A stretch of 64,000 bases of DNA from Erodium maritimum (GCA_963921825.1 OY997589.1:46758638-46822637), one strand, 5' to 3'. Counted from the stretch's first letter, positions 36,655 to 51,000 are shown. The notes: generated by a model not told the origin, from the letters alone. Program-made: numbers and translations.

Positions 36655-39600
36655 ATGTGGAGTAGTTTTCATGGAGAATCATCGGTGGACGACCGTTGTT
36701 TTGAGGTTGGTCGAGACAAACTAGAGGTGGGCCGGGTAATATTTAATGTCAGTCGGTCTCTCTTGCCGGTTGGTCTCGACACGTTTGAGCTGGGCCGGCC
36801 GATACCTCGCATGGATCGACATGTTTTACAGCACATTATGGCGTGGAGGGCTTCTTTCTCGTAAGCCCGACCAGTATTTGATTAGGCGACCTTTCAATTA
36901 TAATGAAACAAATTACTTGTCTGGATATCTTACCCCTAATAACGTGTTCTCTACCCTTACACCTATGAAATTTATAAGTGCGGTTGGGACTTGGGATGAG
37001 GTATTTCCATTTTGGAGTTGGACTAGTGCATGTGGGTGGTAGTGGATTCCCGAAAGAGATCATTGAGGAGGAGGATATCATGGAGGAGGGTCGGAAGGTT
37101 TTTTTTGGAAGATAGTTTGGATGGAAAGGGATAATGTGGAGTATTTTTCATGGAGAATCATCGGTGGACGACCGTTGTTTTGAGGTTGGTCCAGACAGAC
37201 TAGAGGTGGGCCGGCTAATATTTAATGTCAGTCGGTCTGTCTTGCCGGTTGGTCTGGACACGTTTGAGCTGGGCCGGCCGATACCTCGCATGGATCGACA
37301 TGTTTTACAGCACATTATGGCGTGGAGGGCTTTTTTCTCGTAAGCCCGACCAATATTTGATTAGGCGACCTTTCAATTCTAATGAAACAAATTACTTGTC
37401 TTGATATCTTACCCCTAATAACGTGTTCTCTACCCCTACACCTATGAAATTTAAAAGTACGCTTGGGACTTGGGATGTGGTATTTCCATTTTTGAGTTGG
37501 ACTAGTGCATGTGGGTGGTAGTGGATTCGCGATAGAGATCATAGAGGAGGAGGATGTCATGGAGGAGGGTCGGAAGGTATTTTTTAGAGGATAGGTTTGA
37601 TGGAAAGGGATAATGTGGAGAAGTTTTCATGGAGAATCATCGGTGGACGACCGTTGTTTTGAGGTTGGTCGAGACAGACTATAGGTGGGCCGGCTAATAT
37701 TTAATGTTAGTCGGTCTGTCTTGCTGGTTGGTCTCGACAAGTTTGAGCTGGGCCGGCCGATACCTCGCATCGATCGTCATGTTTTGCAGCACATTATGGC
37801 GCGATCGGCCTCTTTCTCGGAAGCTCGACTAATAATTGACTATGCGACCTTTCAGTTTTAATGAAACAAATTACTTTTCTGGATATCTTACCCCTAATAA
37901 CTTGTTCGCTACCCTTACTCCTATGAAATTTATAAGTACGCTTGGGACTTGGGATGAGGTATTTTCATTTTGGAGCTGGACTAGTACATGTGGGTGATAG
38001 TGGATTCGCGAAAGAGATCATAGAGGAGGAGGATGTCATGGAGGAGGGTGAGAAGGTTTGTTTTTGAGGATAGGTTGGATGGAAAGAGATAATGTGGAGT
38101 AGTTTTCATGGAGAATCATCGGTGGACGACCGTTGTTTTGAGGTTGGTCGAGACAAACTAGAGGTGGGCCGGGTAATATTTAATGTCAGTCGGTCTCTCT
38201 TGCCGGTTGGTCTCGACACGTTTGAGCTGGGCCGGCCGATACCTCGCATGGATCGACATGTTTTACAGCACATTATGGCGTGGAGGGCTTCTTTCTCGTA
38301 AGCCCGACCAGTATTTGATTAGGCGACCTTTCAATTATAATGAAACAAATTACTTGTCTGGATATCTTACCCCTAATAACGTGTTCTCTACCCTTACACC
38401 TATGAAATTTATAAGTGCGGTTGGGACTTGGGATGAGGTATTTCCATTTTGGAGTTGGACTAGTGCATGTGGGTGGTAGTGGATTCCCGAAAGAGATCAT
38501 TGAGGAGGAGGATATCATGGAGGAGGGTCGGAAGGTTTTTTTTGGAAGATAGTTTGGATGGAAAGGGATAATGTGGAGTATTTTTCATGGAGAATCATCG
38601 GTGGACGACCGTTGTTTTGAGGTTGGTCCAGACAGACTAGAGGTGGGCCGGCTAATATTTAATGTCAGTCGGTCTGTCTTGCCGGTTGGTCTGGACACGT
38701 TTGAGCTGGGCCGGCCGATACCTCGCATGGATCGACATGTTTTACAGCACATTATGGCGTGGAGGGCTTTTTTCTCGTAAGCCCGACCAATATTTGATTA
38801 GGCGACCTTTCAATTCTAATGAAACAAATTACTTGTCTGGATATCTTACCCCTAATAACGTGTTCTCTACCCCTACACCTATGAAATTTAAAAGTACGCT
38901 TGGGACTTGGGATGAGGTATTTCCATTTTTGAGTTGGACTAGTGCATGTGGGTGGTAGTGGATTCGCGATAGAGATCATAGAGGAGGAGGATGTCATGGA
39001 GGAGGGTCGGAAGGTATTTTTTAGAGGATAGGTTTGATGGAAAGGGATAATGTGGAGAAGTTTTCATGGAGAATCATCGGTGGACGACCGTTGTTTTGAG
39101 GTTGGTCGAGACAGACTATAGGTGGGCCGGCTAATATTTAATGTTAGTCGGTCTGTCTTGCTGGTTGGTCTCGACAAGTTTGAGCTGGGCCGGCCGATAC
39201 CTCGCATCGATCGTCATGTTTTGCAGCACATTATGGCGCGATCGGCCTCTTTCTCGGAAGCTCGACTAATAATTGACTATGCGACCTTTCAGTTTTAATG
39301 AAACAAATTACTTTTCTGGATATCTTACCCCTAATAACTTGTTCGCTACCCTTACTCCTATGAAATTTATAAGTACGTTTGGGACTTGGGATGAGGTATT
39401 TTCATTTTGGAGCTGGACTAGTACATGTGGGTGATAGTGGATTCGCGAAAGAGATCATAGAGGAGGAGGATGTCATGGAGGAGGGTGAGAAGGTTTGTTT
39501 TTGAGGATAGGTTGGATGGAAAGAGATAATGTGGAGTAGTTTTCATGGAGAATCATCGGTGGACGACCGTTGTTTTGAGGTTGGTCGAGACAAACTAGAG

Positions 39601-42402
39601 GTGGGCCGGGTAATATTTAATGTCAGTCGGTCTCTCTTGCCGGTTGGTCTCGACACGTTTGAGCTGGGCCGGCCGATACCTCGCATGGATCGACATGTTT
39701 TACAGCACATTATGGCGTGGAGGGCTTCTTTCTCGTAAGCCCGACCAGTATTTGATTAGGCGACCTTTCAATTATAATGAAACAAATTACTTGTCTGGAT
39801 ATCTTACCCCTAATAACGTGTTCTCTACCCTTACACCTATGAAATTTATAAGTGCGGTTGGGACTTGGGATGAGGTATTTCCATTTTGGAGTTGGACTAG
39901 TGCATGTGGGTGGTAGTGGATTCCCGAAAGAGATCATTGAGGAGGAGGATATCATGGAGGAGGGTCGGAAGGTTTTTTTTGGAAGATAGTTTGGATGGAA
40001 AGGGATAATGTGGAGTATTTTTCATGGAGAATCATCGGTGGACGACCGTTGTTTTGAGGTTGGTCCAGACAGACTAGAGGTGGGCCGGCTAATATTTAAT
40101 GTCAGTCGGTCTGTCTTGCCGGTTGGTCTGGACACGTTTGAGCTGGGCCGGCCGATACCTCGCATGGATCGACATGTTTTACAGCACATTATGGCGTGGA
40201 GGGCTTTTTTCTCGTAAGCCCGACCAATATTTGATTAGGCGACCTTTCAATTCTAATGAAACAAATTACTTGTCTTGATATCTTACCCCTAATAACGTGT
40301 TCTCTACCCCTACACCTATGAAATTTAAAAGTACGCTTGGGACTTGGGATGTGGTATTTCCATTTTTGAGTTGGACTAGTGCATGTGGGTGGTAGTGGAT
40401 TCGCGATAGAGATCATAGAGGAGGAGGATGTCATGGAGGAGGGTCGGAAGGTATTTTTTAGAGGATAGGTTTGATGGAAAGGGATAATGTGGAGAAGTTT
40501 TCATGGAGAATCATCGGTGGACGACCGTTGTTTTGAGGTTGGTCGAGACAGACTATAGGTGGGCCGGCTAATATTTAATGTTAGTCGGTCTGTCTTGCTG
40601 GTTGGTCTCGACAAGTTTGAGCTGGGCCGGCCGATACCTCGCATCGATCGTCATGTTTTGCAGCACATTATGGCGCGATCGGCCTCTTTCTCGGAAGCTC
40701 GACTAATAATTGACTATGCGACCTTTCAGTTTTAATGAAACAAATTACTTTTCTGGATATCTTACCCCTAATAACTTGTTCGCTACCCTTACTCCTATGA
40801 AATTTATAAGTACGCTTGGGACTTGGGATGAGGTATTTTCATTTTGGAGCTGGACTAGTACATGTGGGTGATAGTGGATTCGCGAAAGAGATCATAGAGG
40901 AGGAGGATGTCATGGAGGAGGGTGAGAAGGTTTGTTTTTGAGGATAGGTTGGATGGAAAGAGATAATGTGGAGTAGTTTTCATGGAGAATCATCGGTGGA
41001 CGACCGTTGTTTTGAGGTTGGTCGAGACAAACTAGAGGTGGGCCGGGTAATATTTAATGTCAGTCGGTCTCTCTTGCCGGTTGGTCTCGACACGTTTGAG
41101 CTGGGCCGGCCGATACCTCGCATGGATCGACATGTTTTACAGCACATTATGGCGTGGAGGGCTTCTTTCTCGTAAGCCCGACCAGTATTTGATTAGGCGA
41201 CCTTTCAATTATAATGAAACAAATTACTTGTCTGGATATCTTACCCCTAATAACGTGTTCTCTACCCTTACACCTATGAAATTTATAAGTGCGGTTGGGA
41301 CTTGGGATGAGGTATTTCCATTTTGGAGTTGGACTAGTGCATGTGGGTGGTAGTGGATTCCCGAAAGAGATCATTGAGGAGGAGGATATCATGGAGGAGG
41401 GTCGGAAGGTTTTTTTTGGAAGATAGTTTGGATGGAAAGGGATAATGTGGAGTATTTTTCATGGAGAATCATCGGTGGACGACCGTTGTTTTGAGGTTGG
41501 TCCAGACAGACTAGAGGTGGGCCGGCTAATATTTAATGTCAGTCGGTCTGTCTTGCCGGTTGGTCTGGACACGTTTGAGCTGGGCCGGCCGATACCTCGC
41601 ATGGATCGACATGTTTTACAGCACATTATGGCGTGGAGGGCTTTTTTCTCGTAAGCCCGACCAATATTTGATTAGGCGACCTTTCAATTCTAATGAAACA
41701 AATTACTTGTCTGGATATCTTACCCCTAATAACGTGTTCTCTACCCCTACACCTATGAAATTTAAAAGTACGCTTGGGACTTGGGATGAGGTATTTCCAT
41801 TTTTGAGTTGGACTAGTGCATGTGGGTGGTAGTGGATTCGCGATAGAGATCATAGAGGAGGAGGATGTCATGGAGGAGGGTCGGAAGGTATTTTTTAGAG
41901 GATAGGTTTGATGGAAAGGGATAATGTGGAGAAGTTTTCATGGAGAATCATCGGTGGACGACCGTTGTTTTGAGGTTGGTCGAGACAGACTATAGGTGGG
42001 CCGGCTAATATTTAATGTTAGTCGGTCTGTCTTGCTGGTTGGTCTCGACAAGTTTGAGCTGGGCCGGCCGATATCTCGCATCGATCGTCATGTTTTGCAC
42101 CACATTATGGCGCGATCGGCCTCTTTCTCGGAAGCTCGACTAATATTTGACTATGCGACCTTTCAGTTTTAATGAAACAAATTACTTTTCTGGATATCTT
42201 ACCCCTAATAACTTGTTCTCTACCCTTACTCCTATGAAATTTATAAGTACGCTTGGGACTTGGGATGAGGTATTTTCATTTTGGAGCTGGACTAGTACAT
42301 GTGGGTGATAGTGGATTCGCGAAAGAGATCATAGAGGAGGAGGATGTCATGGAGGAGGGTGAGAAGGTTTGTTTTTGAGGATAGGTTGGATGGAAAGAGA
42401 TA
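36655..42402 (+). repeat. Four trimers forming a 2,874-bp six-monomer super-repeat (two copies)
   Basis: Trimers start at 36655, 38092, 39529 and 40966. Variants GTCTTGATATC (37398, 40272) and GGGATGTGGTATTTCC (37474, 40348) occur in the first and third trimers but not in the second and fourth, giving a 2,874-bp period. The match fades in the last Z monomer: 41924 has GCACCAC and TTCTCTACCC where 39050 has GCAGCAC and TTCGCTACCC. Confidence 0.85.
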
Positions 42403-45276
42403 ATGTGGAGTAGTTTTCATGGAGAATCATCGGTGGACGACCGTTGTTTTGAGGTTGGTCGAGACAAACTAGAGGTGGGCCGGGTAATATTTAATGTCAG
42501 TCGGTCTCTCTTGCCGGTTGGTCTCGACACGTTTGAGCTGGGCCGGCCGATACCTCGCATGGATCGACATGTTTTACAGCACATTATGGCGTGGAGGGCT
42601 TCTTTCTCGTAAGCCCGACCAGTATTTGATTAGGCGACCTTTCAATTATAATGAAACAAATTACTTGTCTGGATATCTTACCCCTAATAACGTGTTCTCT
42701 ACCCTTACACCTATGAAATTTATAAGTGCGGTTGGGACTTGGGATGAGGTATTTCCATTTTGGAGTTGGACTAGTGCATGTGGGTGGTAGTGGATTCCCG
42801 AAAGAGATCATTGAGGAGGAGGATATCATGGAGGAGGGTCGGAAGGTTTTTTTTGGAAGATAGTTTGGATGGAAAGGGATAATGTGGAGTATTTTTCATG
42901 GAGAATCATCGGTGGACGACCGTTGTTTTGAGGTTGGTCCAGACAGACTAGAGGTGGGCCGGCTAATATTTAATGTCAGTCGGTCTGTCTTGCCGGTTGG
43001 TCTGGACACGTTTGAGCTGGGCCGGCCGATACCTCGCATGGATCGACATGTTTTACAGCACATTATGGCGTGGAGGGCTTTTTTCTCGTAAGCCCGACCA
43101 ATATTTGATTAGGCGACCTTTCAATTCTAATGAAACAAATTACTTGTCTGGATATCTTACCCCTAATAACGTGTTCTCTACCCCTACACCTATGAAATTT
43201 AAAAGTACGCTTGGGACTTGGGATGAGGTATTTCCATTTTTGAGTTGGACTAGTGCATGTGGGTGGTAGTGGATTCGCGATAGAGATCATAGAGGAGGAG
43301 GATGTCATGGAGGAGGGTCGGAAGGTATTTTTTAGAGGATAGGTTTGATGGAAAGGGATAATGTGGAGAAGTTTTCATGGAGAATCATCGGTGGACGACC
43401 GTTGTTTTGAGGTTGGTCGAGACAGACTATAGGTGGGCCGGCTAATATTTAATGTTAGTCGGTCTGTCTTGCTGGTTGGTCTCGACAAGTTTGAGCTGGG
43501 CCGGCCGATATCTCGCATCGATCGTCATGTTTTGCACCACATTATGGCGCGATCGGCCTCTTTCTCGGAAGCTCGACTAATATTTGACTATGCGACCTTT
43601 CAGTTTTAATGAAACAAATTACTTTTCTGGATATCTTACCCCTAATAACTTGTTCTCTAACCTTACTCCTATGAAATTTATAAGTACGCTTGGGACTTGG
43701 GATGAGGTATTTTCATTTTGGAGCTGGACTAGTACATGTGGGTGATAGTGGATTCGCGAAAGAGATCATAGAGGAGGAGGATGTCATGGAGGAGGGTGAG
43801 AAGGTTTGTTTTTGAGGATAGGTTGGATGGAAAGAGATAATGTGGAGTAGTTTTCATGGAGAATCATCGGTGGACGACCGTTGTTTTGAGGTTGGTCGAG
43901 ACAGACTAGAGGTGGGCCGGGTAATATTTAATGTCAGTCGGTCTCTCTTGCCGGTTGGTCTCGACACGTTTGAGCTGGGCCGGCCGATACCTCGCATGGA
44001 TCGACATGTTTTACAGCACATTATGGCGTGGAGGGCTTCTTTCTCGTAAGCCCGACCAGTATTTGAATAGGCGACCTTTCAATTATAATGAAACAAATTA
44101 CTTGTCTGGATATCTAACCCCTAATAACGTGTTCTCTACCCTTACACCTATGAAATTTATAAGTGCGGTTGGGACTTGGGATGAGGTATTTCCATTTTGG
44201 AGTTGGACTAGTGCATGTGGGTGGTAGTGGATTCCCGAAAGAGATCATTGAGGAGGAGGATATCATGGAGGAGGGTCGGAAGGTTTTTTTTGGAAGATAG
44301 TTTGGATGGAAAGGGATAATGTGGAGTATTTTTCATGGAGAATCATCGGTGGACGACCGTTGTTTTGAGGTTGGTCCAGACAGACTAGAGGTGGGCCGGC
44401 TAATATTTAATGTCAGTCGGTCTGTCTTGCCGGTTGGTCTGGACACGTTTGAGCTGGGCCGGCCGATACCTCGCATGGATCGACATGTTTTACAGCACAT
44501 TATGGCGTGGAGGGCTTTTTTCTCGTAAGCCCGACCAATATTTGATTAGGCGACCTTTCAATTCTAATGAAACAAATTACTTGTCTGGATATCTTACCCC
44601 TAATAACGTGTTCTCTACCCCTACACCTATGAAATTTAAAAGTACGCTTGGGACTTGGGATGAGGTATTTCCATTTTTGAGTTGGACTAGTGCATGTGGG
44701 TGGTAGTGGATTCGCGATAGAGATCATAGAGGAGGAGGATGTCATGGAGGAGGGTCGGAAGGTATTTTTTAGAGGATAGGTTTGATGGAAAGGGATAATG
44801 TGGAGAAGTTTTCATGGAGAATCATCGGTGGACGACCGTTGTTTTGAGGTTGGTCGAGACAGACTATAGGTGGGCCGGCTAATATTTAATGTTAGTCGGT
44901 CTGTCTTGCTGGTTGGTCTCGACAAGTTTGAGCTGGGCCGGCCGATATCTCGCATCGATCGTCATGTTTTGCACCACATTATGGCGCGATCGGCCTCTTT
45001 CTCGGAAGCTCGACTAATATTTGACTATGCGACCTTTCAGTTTTTATGAAACAAATTACTTTTCTGGATATCTTACCCCTAATAACTTGTTCTCTACCCT
45101 TACTCCTATGAAATTTATAAGTACGCTTGGGACTTGGGATGAGGTATTTTCATTTTGGAGCTGGACTAGTACATGTGGGTGATAGTGGATTCGCGAAAGA
45201 GATCATAGAGGAGGAGGATGTCATGGAGGAGGGTGAGAAGGTTTGTTTTTGAGGATAGGTTGGATGGAAAGAGATA
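42403..45276 (+). repeat. X-Y-Z trimer HOR, two further 1,437-bp units
   Basis: Units are 42403-43839 and 43840-45276. Single-copy variants include CTCTAACCTTACTCC near 43655, ATATCTAACCCC near 44112 and CAGTTTTTATG near 45039. Confidence 0.88.
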
Positions 45277-47192
45277 ATGTGGAGTAGTTTTCATGGAGAA
45301 TCATCGGTGGACGACCGTTGTTTTGAGGTTGGTCGAGACAAACTAGAGGTGGGCCGGGTAATATTTAATGTCAGTCGATCTCTCTTGCCGGTTGGTCTCG
45401 ACACGTTTGAGCTGGGCCGGCCGATACCTCGCATGGATCGACATGTTTTACAGCACATTATGGCGTGGAGGGCTTCTTTCTCGTAAGCCCGACCAGTATT
45501 TGATTAGGCGACCTTTCAATTATAATGAAACAAATTACTTGTCTGGATATCTTACCCCTAATAACGTGTTCTCTACCCTTACACCTATGAAATTTATAAG
45601 TGCGGTTGGGACTTGGGATGAGGTATTTCCATTTTGGAGTTGGACTAGTGCATGTGGGTGGTAGTGGATTCCCGAAAGAGATCATTGAGGAGGAGGATAT
45701 CATGGAGGAGGGTCGGAAGGTTTTTTTTGGAAGATAGTTTGGATGGAAAGGGATAATGTGGAGTATTTTTCATGGAGAATCATCGGTGGACGACCGTTGT
45801 TTTGAGGTTGGTCCAGACAGACTAGAGGTGGGCCGGCTAATATTTAATGTCAGTCGGTCTGTCTTGCCGGTTGGTCTGGACACGTTTGAGCTGGGCCGGC
45901 CGATACCTCGCATGGATCGACATGTTTTACAGCACATTATGGCGTGGAGGGCTTTTTTCTCGTAAGCCCGACCAATATTTGATTAGGCGACCTTTCAATT
46001 CTAATGAAACAAATTACTTGTCTGGATATCTTACCCCTAATAACGTGTTCTCTACCCCTACACCTATGAAATTTATAAGTGCGGTTGGGACTTGGGATGA
46101 GGTATTTCCATTTTGGAGTTGGACTAGTGCATGTGGGTGGTAGTGGATTCCCGAAAGAGATCATTGAGGAGGAGGATATCATGGAGGAGGGTCGGAAGGT
46201 TTTTTTTGGAAGATAGTTTGGATGGAAAGGGATAATGTGGAGTATTTTTCATGGAGAATCATCGGTGGACGACCGTTGTTTTGAGGTTGGTCCAGACAGA
46301 CTAGAGGTGGGCCGGCTAATATTTAATGTCAGTCGGTCTGTCTTGCCGGTTGGTCTGGACACGTTTGAGCTGGGCCGGCCGATACCTCGCATGGATCGAC
46401 ATGTTTTACAGCACATTATGGCGTGGAGGGCTTTTTTCTCGTAAGCCCGACCAATATTTGATTAGGCGACCTTTCAATTCTAATGAAACAAATTACTTGT
46501 CTGGATATCTTACCCCTAATAACGTGTTCTCTACCCCTACACCTATGAAATTTAAAAGTACGCTTGGGACTTGGGATGAGGTATTTCCATTTTTGAGTTG
46601 GACTAGTGCATGTGGGTGGTAGTGGATTCGCGATAGAGATCATAGAGGAGGAGGATGTCATGGAGGAGGGTCGGAAGGTATTTTTTAGAGGATAGGTTTG
46701 ATGGAAAGGGATAATGTGGAGAAGTTTTCATGGAGAATCATCGGTGGACGACCGTTGTTTTGAGGTTGGTCGAGACAGACTATAGGTGGGCCGGCTAATA
46801 TTTAATGTTAGTCGGTCTGTCTTGCTGGTTGGTCTCGACAAGTTTGAGCTGGGCCGGCCGATATCTCGCATCGATCGTCATGTTTTGCACCACATTATGG
46901 CGCGATCGGCCTCTTTCTCGGAAGCTCGACTAATATTTGACTATGCGACCTTTCAGTTTTAATGAAACAAATTACTTTTCTGGATATCTTACCCCTAATA
47001 ACTTGTTCTCTACCCTTACTCCTATGAAATTTATAAGTACGCTTGGGACTTGGGATGAGGTATTTTCATTTTGGAGCTGGACTAGTACATGTGGGTGATA
47101 GTGGATTCGCGAAAGAGATCATAGAGGAGGAGGATGTCATGGAGGAGGGTGAGAAGGTTTGTTTTTGAGGATAGGTTGGATGGAAAGAGATA
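45277..47192 (+). repeat. 1,916-bp four-monomer unit with a different Y/X chimera
   Basis: The extra monomer (45756) is type Y through ACCCCTACACC (about 46055-46065) and type X from ATAAGTGCGG (about 46075). The crossover point is about 165 bp later in the monomer than in the 30907-36654 units. It is therefore an independent trimer-to-tetramer expansion. Confidence 0.88.
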
Positions 47193-47709
47193 ATGTGGAG
47201 TAGTTTTCATGGAGAATCATCGGTGGACGACCGTTGTTTTGAGGTTGGTCGAGACAGACTAGAGGTGGGCCGGGTAATATTTAATGTCAGTCGGTCTCTC
47301 TTGCCGGTTGGTCTCGACACGTTTGAGCTGGGCCGACCGATACCTCGCATGGATCGACATGTTTTACAGCACATTATGGCGTGGAGGGCTTCTTTCTCGT
47401 AAGCCCGACCAGTATTTGATTAGGCGACCTTTCAATTCTAATGAAACAAATTACTTGTCTGGATATCTTACCCCTAATAACGTGTTCTCTACCCTTACAC
47501 CTATGAAATTTATAAGTGCGGTTGGGACTTGGGATGAGGTATTTCCATTTTGGAGTTGGACTAGTGCATGTGGGTGGTAGTGGATTCCCGAAAGAGATCA
47601 TTGAGGAGGAGGATATCATGGAGGAGGGTCGGAAGGTTTATTTTGGAAGATAGTTTGGATGGAAAGGGATAATGTGGAGTATTTTTCATGGAGAATCATC
47701 GGTGGACGA

Positions 47710-47730
47710 CCGTTGTTTGTTTTGCAGCGC
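47710..47730. other. Junction between the 479-bp array (B) and the 475-bp array (C)
   Basis: The sequence CGTTGTTTGTTTTGCAG joins offset 46 of an X/Y-type monomer (47672) to about offset 163 of a 475-type monomer, removing roughly 116-120 bp. The overlap at the joint is one base. All monomers to the right belong to the diverged subfamily. Confidence 0.88.
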
Positions 47731-48029
47731 ATTATGGCGCGATCGGCCTCTTTCTCGGAAGCTTGACTAATATTTGACTAGGCGACCTTTCAGTTCTAAA
47801 GAAACAAATTACTTGTCTGGATATCTCACCCTTAATAAAGTGTTCTCTACCCTTACACCTATGAAATTTATAAGTACGCTTGGGACATGGGATGAGGTAT
47901 TTCCATTTTGGATCTTGACTAGTACATGTGGGTGGTAGTGGATTCGCGAAAGAGATCATACAGGAGGAGGATGTCATGGAGGAGGGTTAGAAGGTTTGTT
48001 TTTGAGGATAGGTTGGATGGAAAGAGATA

Positions 48030-51000
48030 ATGTGGAGTAGTTTTCATGGAGAATCATCGGTGGACGACAATTGTTTTGAGGTTGGTCGAGACAGACTAGA
48101 GGTGGGCCGGGTAATATTTAATGTCAGTCGGTCTTGGCCGTTGGTCTCGACACGTTTGAGTTGGGCCGACCGATACCTCGCATCGATCGGCATGTTTTGC
48201 AGCGCATTATGGCGCGATCGGCCTCTTTCTCGGAAGCTCGACTAATATTTGACTAGGCGACCTTTCAGTTCTAAAGAAACAAATTACTTGTCTGGATATC
48301 TCACCCTTAATAAAGTGTTCTCTACCCTTACACCTATGAAATTTATAAGTACGCTTGGGACATGGGATGAGGTATTTCCATTTTGGAGCTGGACTAGGAC
48401 ATGCGGGTGTTAGTGGATTCGCGAAAGATATCATACAGGAGGAGGATGTCATGGAGGAGGGTTAGAAGGTTTGTTTTTGAGGATAGGTTGGATGGAAAGA
48501 GATAATGTGGAGTAGTTTTCATGGAGAATCATCGGTGGACGACCATTGTTTTGAGGTTGGTCGAGACAGACTAGAGGTGGGCCGGGTAATATTTAATGTC
48601 AGTCGGTCTTGGCCGTTGGTCTCGACACGTTTGAGTTGGGCCGACCGATACCTCGCATCGATCGGCATGTTTTGCAGCGCATTATGGCGCGATCGGCCTC
48701 TTTCTCGGAAGCTCGACTAATATTTGACTAGGCGACCTTTCAGTTCTAAAGAAACAAATTACTTGTCTGGATATCTCACCCTTAATAAAGTGTTCTCTAC
48801 CCTTACACCTATGAAATTTATAAGTACGCTTGGGACATGGGATGAGGTATTTCCATTTTGGAGCTGGACTAGGACATGCGGGTGTTAGTGGATTCGCGAA
48901 AGATATCATATAGGAGGAGGATGTCATGGAGGAGGGTTAGAAGGTTTGTTTTTGAGGATAGGTTGGATGGAAAGAGATAATGTGGAGTAGTTTTCATGGA
49001 GAATCATCGGTGGACGACCATTGTTTTGAGGTTGGTCGAGACAGACTAGAGGTGGGCCGGGTAATATTTAATGTCAGTCGGTCTTGGCCGTTGGTCTCGA
49101 CACGTTTGAACTGGGCCGGCCGATACCTCGCATCGATCGGCATGTTTTGCAGCGCATTACGGCGCGATCAGCCTCTTTCTCGGAAGCTCGACTAATATTT
49201 GACTAGGCGACCTTTCAGTTCTAAAGAAACAAATTACTTGTCTGGATATCTCACCCCTAATAAAGTGTTCTCTACCCTTACACCTATGAAATTTATAAGT
49301 ACGCTTGGGACATGGGATGAGGTATTTCCATTTTGGATCTTGACTAGTACATGTAGGTGGTAGTGGATTCGCGAAAGAGATCATATAGGTGGAGGATGTC
49401 ATGGAGGAGGGTTAGAAGGTTTGTTTTTTAGGATAGGTTGGATGGAAAGAGATAATGTGGAGTAGTTTTCATGGAGAATCATCGGTGGACGACCATTGTT
49501 TTGAGGTTGGTCGAGACAGACTAGAGGTGGGCCGGGTAATATTTAATGTCAGTCGGTCTTGGCCGTTGGTCTCGACACGTTTGAACTGGGCCGGCCGATA
49601 CCTCGCATCGATCGGCATGTTTTGCAGCGCATTACGGCGCGATCAGCCTCTTTCTCGGAAGCTCGACTAATATTTGACTAGGCGACCTTTCATTTCTAAT
49701 GAAACAAATTACTTGTCTGGATATCTTACCCCTAATAACGTGTTCTCTACCCTTACACCTATGAAATTTATAAGTACGCTTGGGACATGGGATGAGGTAT
49801 TTCCATTTTGGAGCTGGACTAGTACATGTGGGTGGTAGTGGATTCGCGAAAGAGATCATAGAGGAGGAGGATGTCATGGAGGAGGGTTAGAAGGTTTGTT
49901 TTATAGGATAGGTGGGATGGAAAGAGATAATGTGGAGTAGTTTTCAAGGAGAATCATCGGTGGACGACCATTGTTTTGAGGTTGGTCGAGACAGACTAGA
50001 GGTGGGCCGGGTAATATTTAATGTCAGTCGGTCTGTCTTGCCGGTTGGTCCCGACACGTTTTAGCTGGGCCGGCCAATACCTCGCATCGATCGACATGTT
50101 TTGCAGTACATTATGGCGCGATCGGCCTCTTTCTCGGAAGCTCGACTAATATTTGACTATGCGACCTTTCAGTTCTAATGAAACAAATTACTTGTCTGGA
50201 TATCTCACCCCTAATAACGTGTTCTCTACCATTACACATATGAAATTTATAAGTACGCTTGGGACTTGGGATGAGGTATTTCCATTTTGGAGTTGGACTA
50301 GTGCATGTGGTTGGTAGTGGATTCGCGAAAGAGATCATAGAGGAGGAGGATGTCGTGGAGGAGGGTTAGAAGGTTTGTTTTATAGGATAGGTGGGATGGA
50401 AAGAGATAATGTGGAGTAGTTTTCATGGACAATCATCGGTGGACGACCGTTGTATTGAGGTTGGTCGAGACAGACTAGAGGTGGGCTGGGTAATATTTAA
50501 TGTCAGTCAGTCTATCTTGGCCGTTGGTCTCGACACGTTTGAGCTGGGCCAGCCGATACCTCGCATCGATCGACATGTTTTGCAGCGCATTACGGCGCGA
50601 TCGACCTCTTTATCGGAAGCTCGACTAATATTTGACTAGGCGACCTTTCAGTTCTAATGAAACAAATTACTTGTCTGGATATCTTACCCCTAATAACGTG
50701 TTCTCTACCCTTACACCTATGAAATTTATAAGTACGCTTGGGACATGGGATGAGGTATTTCCATTTTGGAGCTGGACTAGTACATGTGGGTGGTAGTGGA
50801 TTCGCGAAAGAGATCATAGAGGAGGATGTCATGGAGGAGGGTTAGAAGGTTTGTTTTATAGGATAGGTGGGATGGAAAGAGATAATGTGGAGTAGTTTTC
50901 ATGGAGAATCATCGGTGGACGACCATTGTTTTGAGGTTGGTCGAGACAGACTAGAGGTGGGCCGGGTAATAGTTAATGTCAGTCGGTCTTGGCCGTTGGT

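Larger units (their letters stand above)
25065..47718 (+). repeat. Satellite array region B (479-bp monomer, mostly X-Y-Z trimers)
   Basis: It has 47 complete monomers. Starts are 25164, 25643, 26122, 26601, 27077 and 27556, then 28033 and every 479 bp to 47193, with a partial monomer from 47672. Two early monomers are shortened by 3 bp (near 27029) and 2 bp (near 27625). From 28033 on, the order X-Y-Z repeats in blocks of 1,437 or 1,916 bp. It has the same orientation and family as region A, but much more regular order. Confidence 0.97.
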
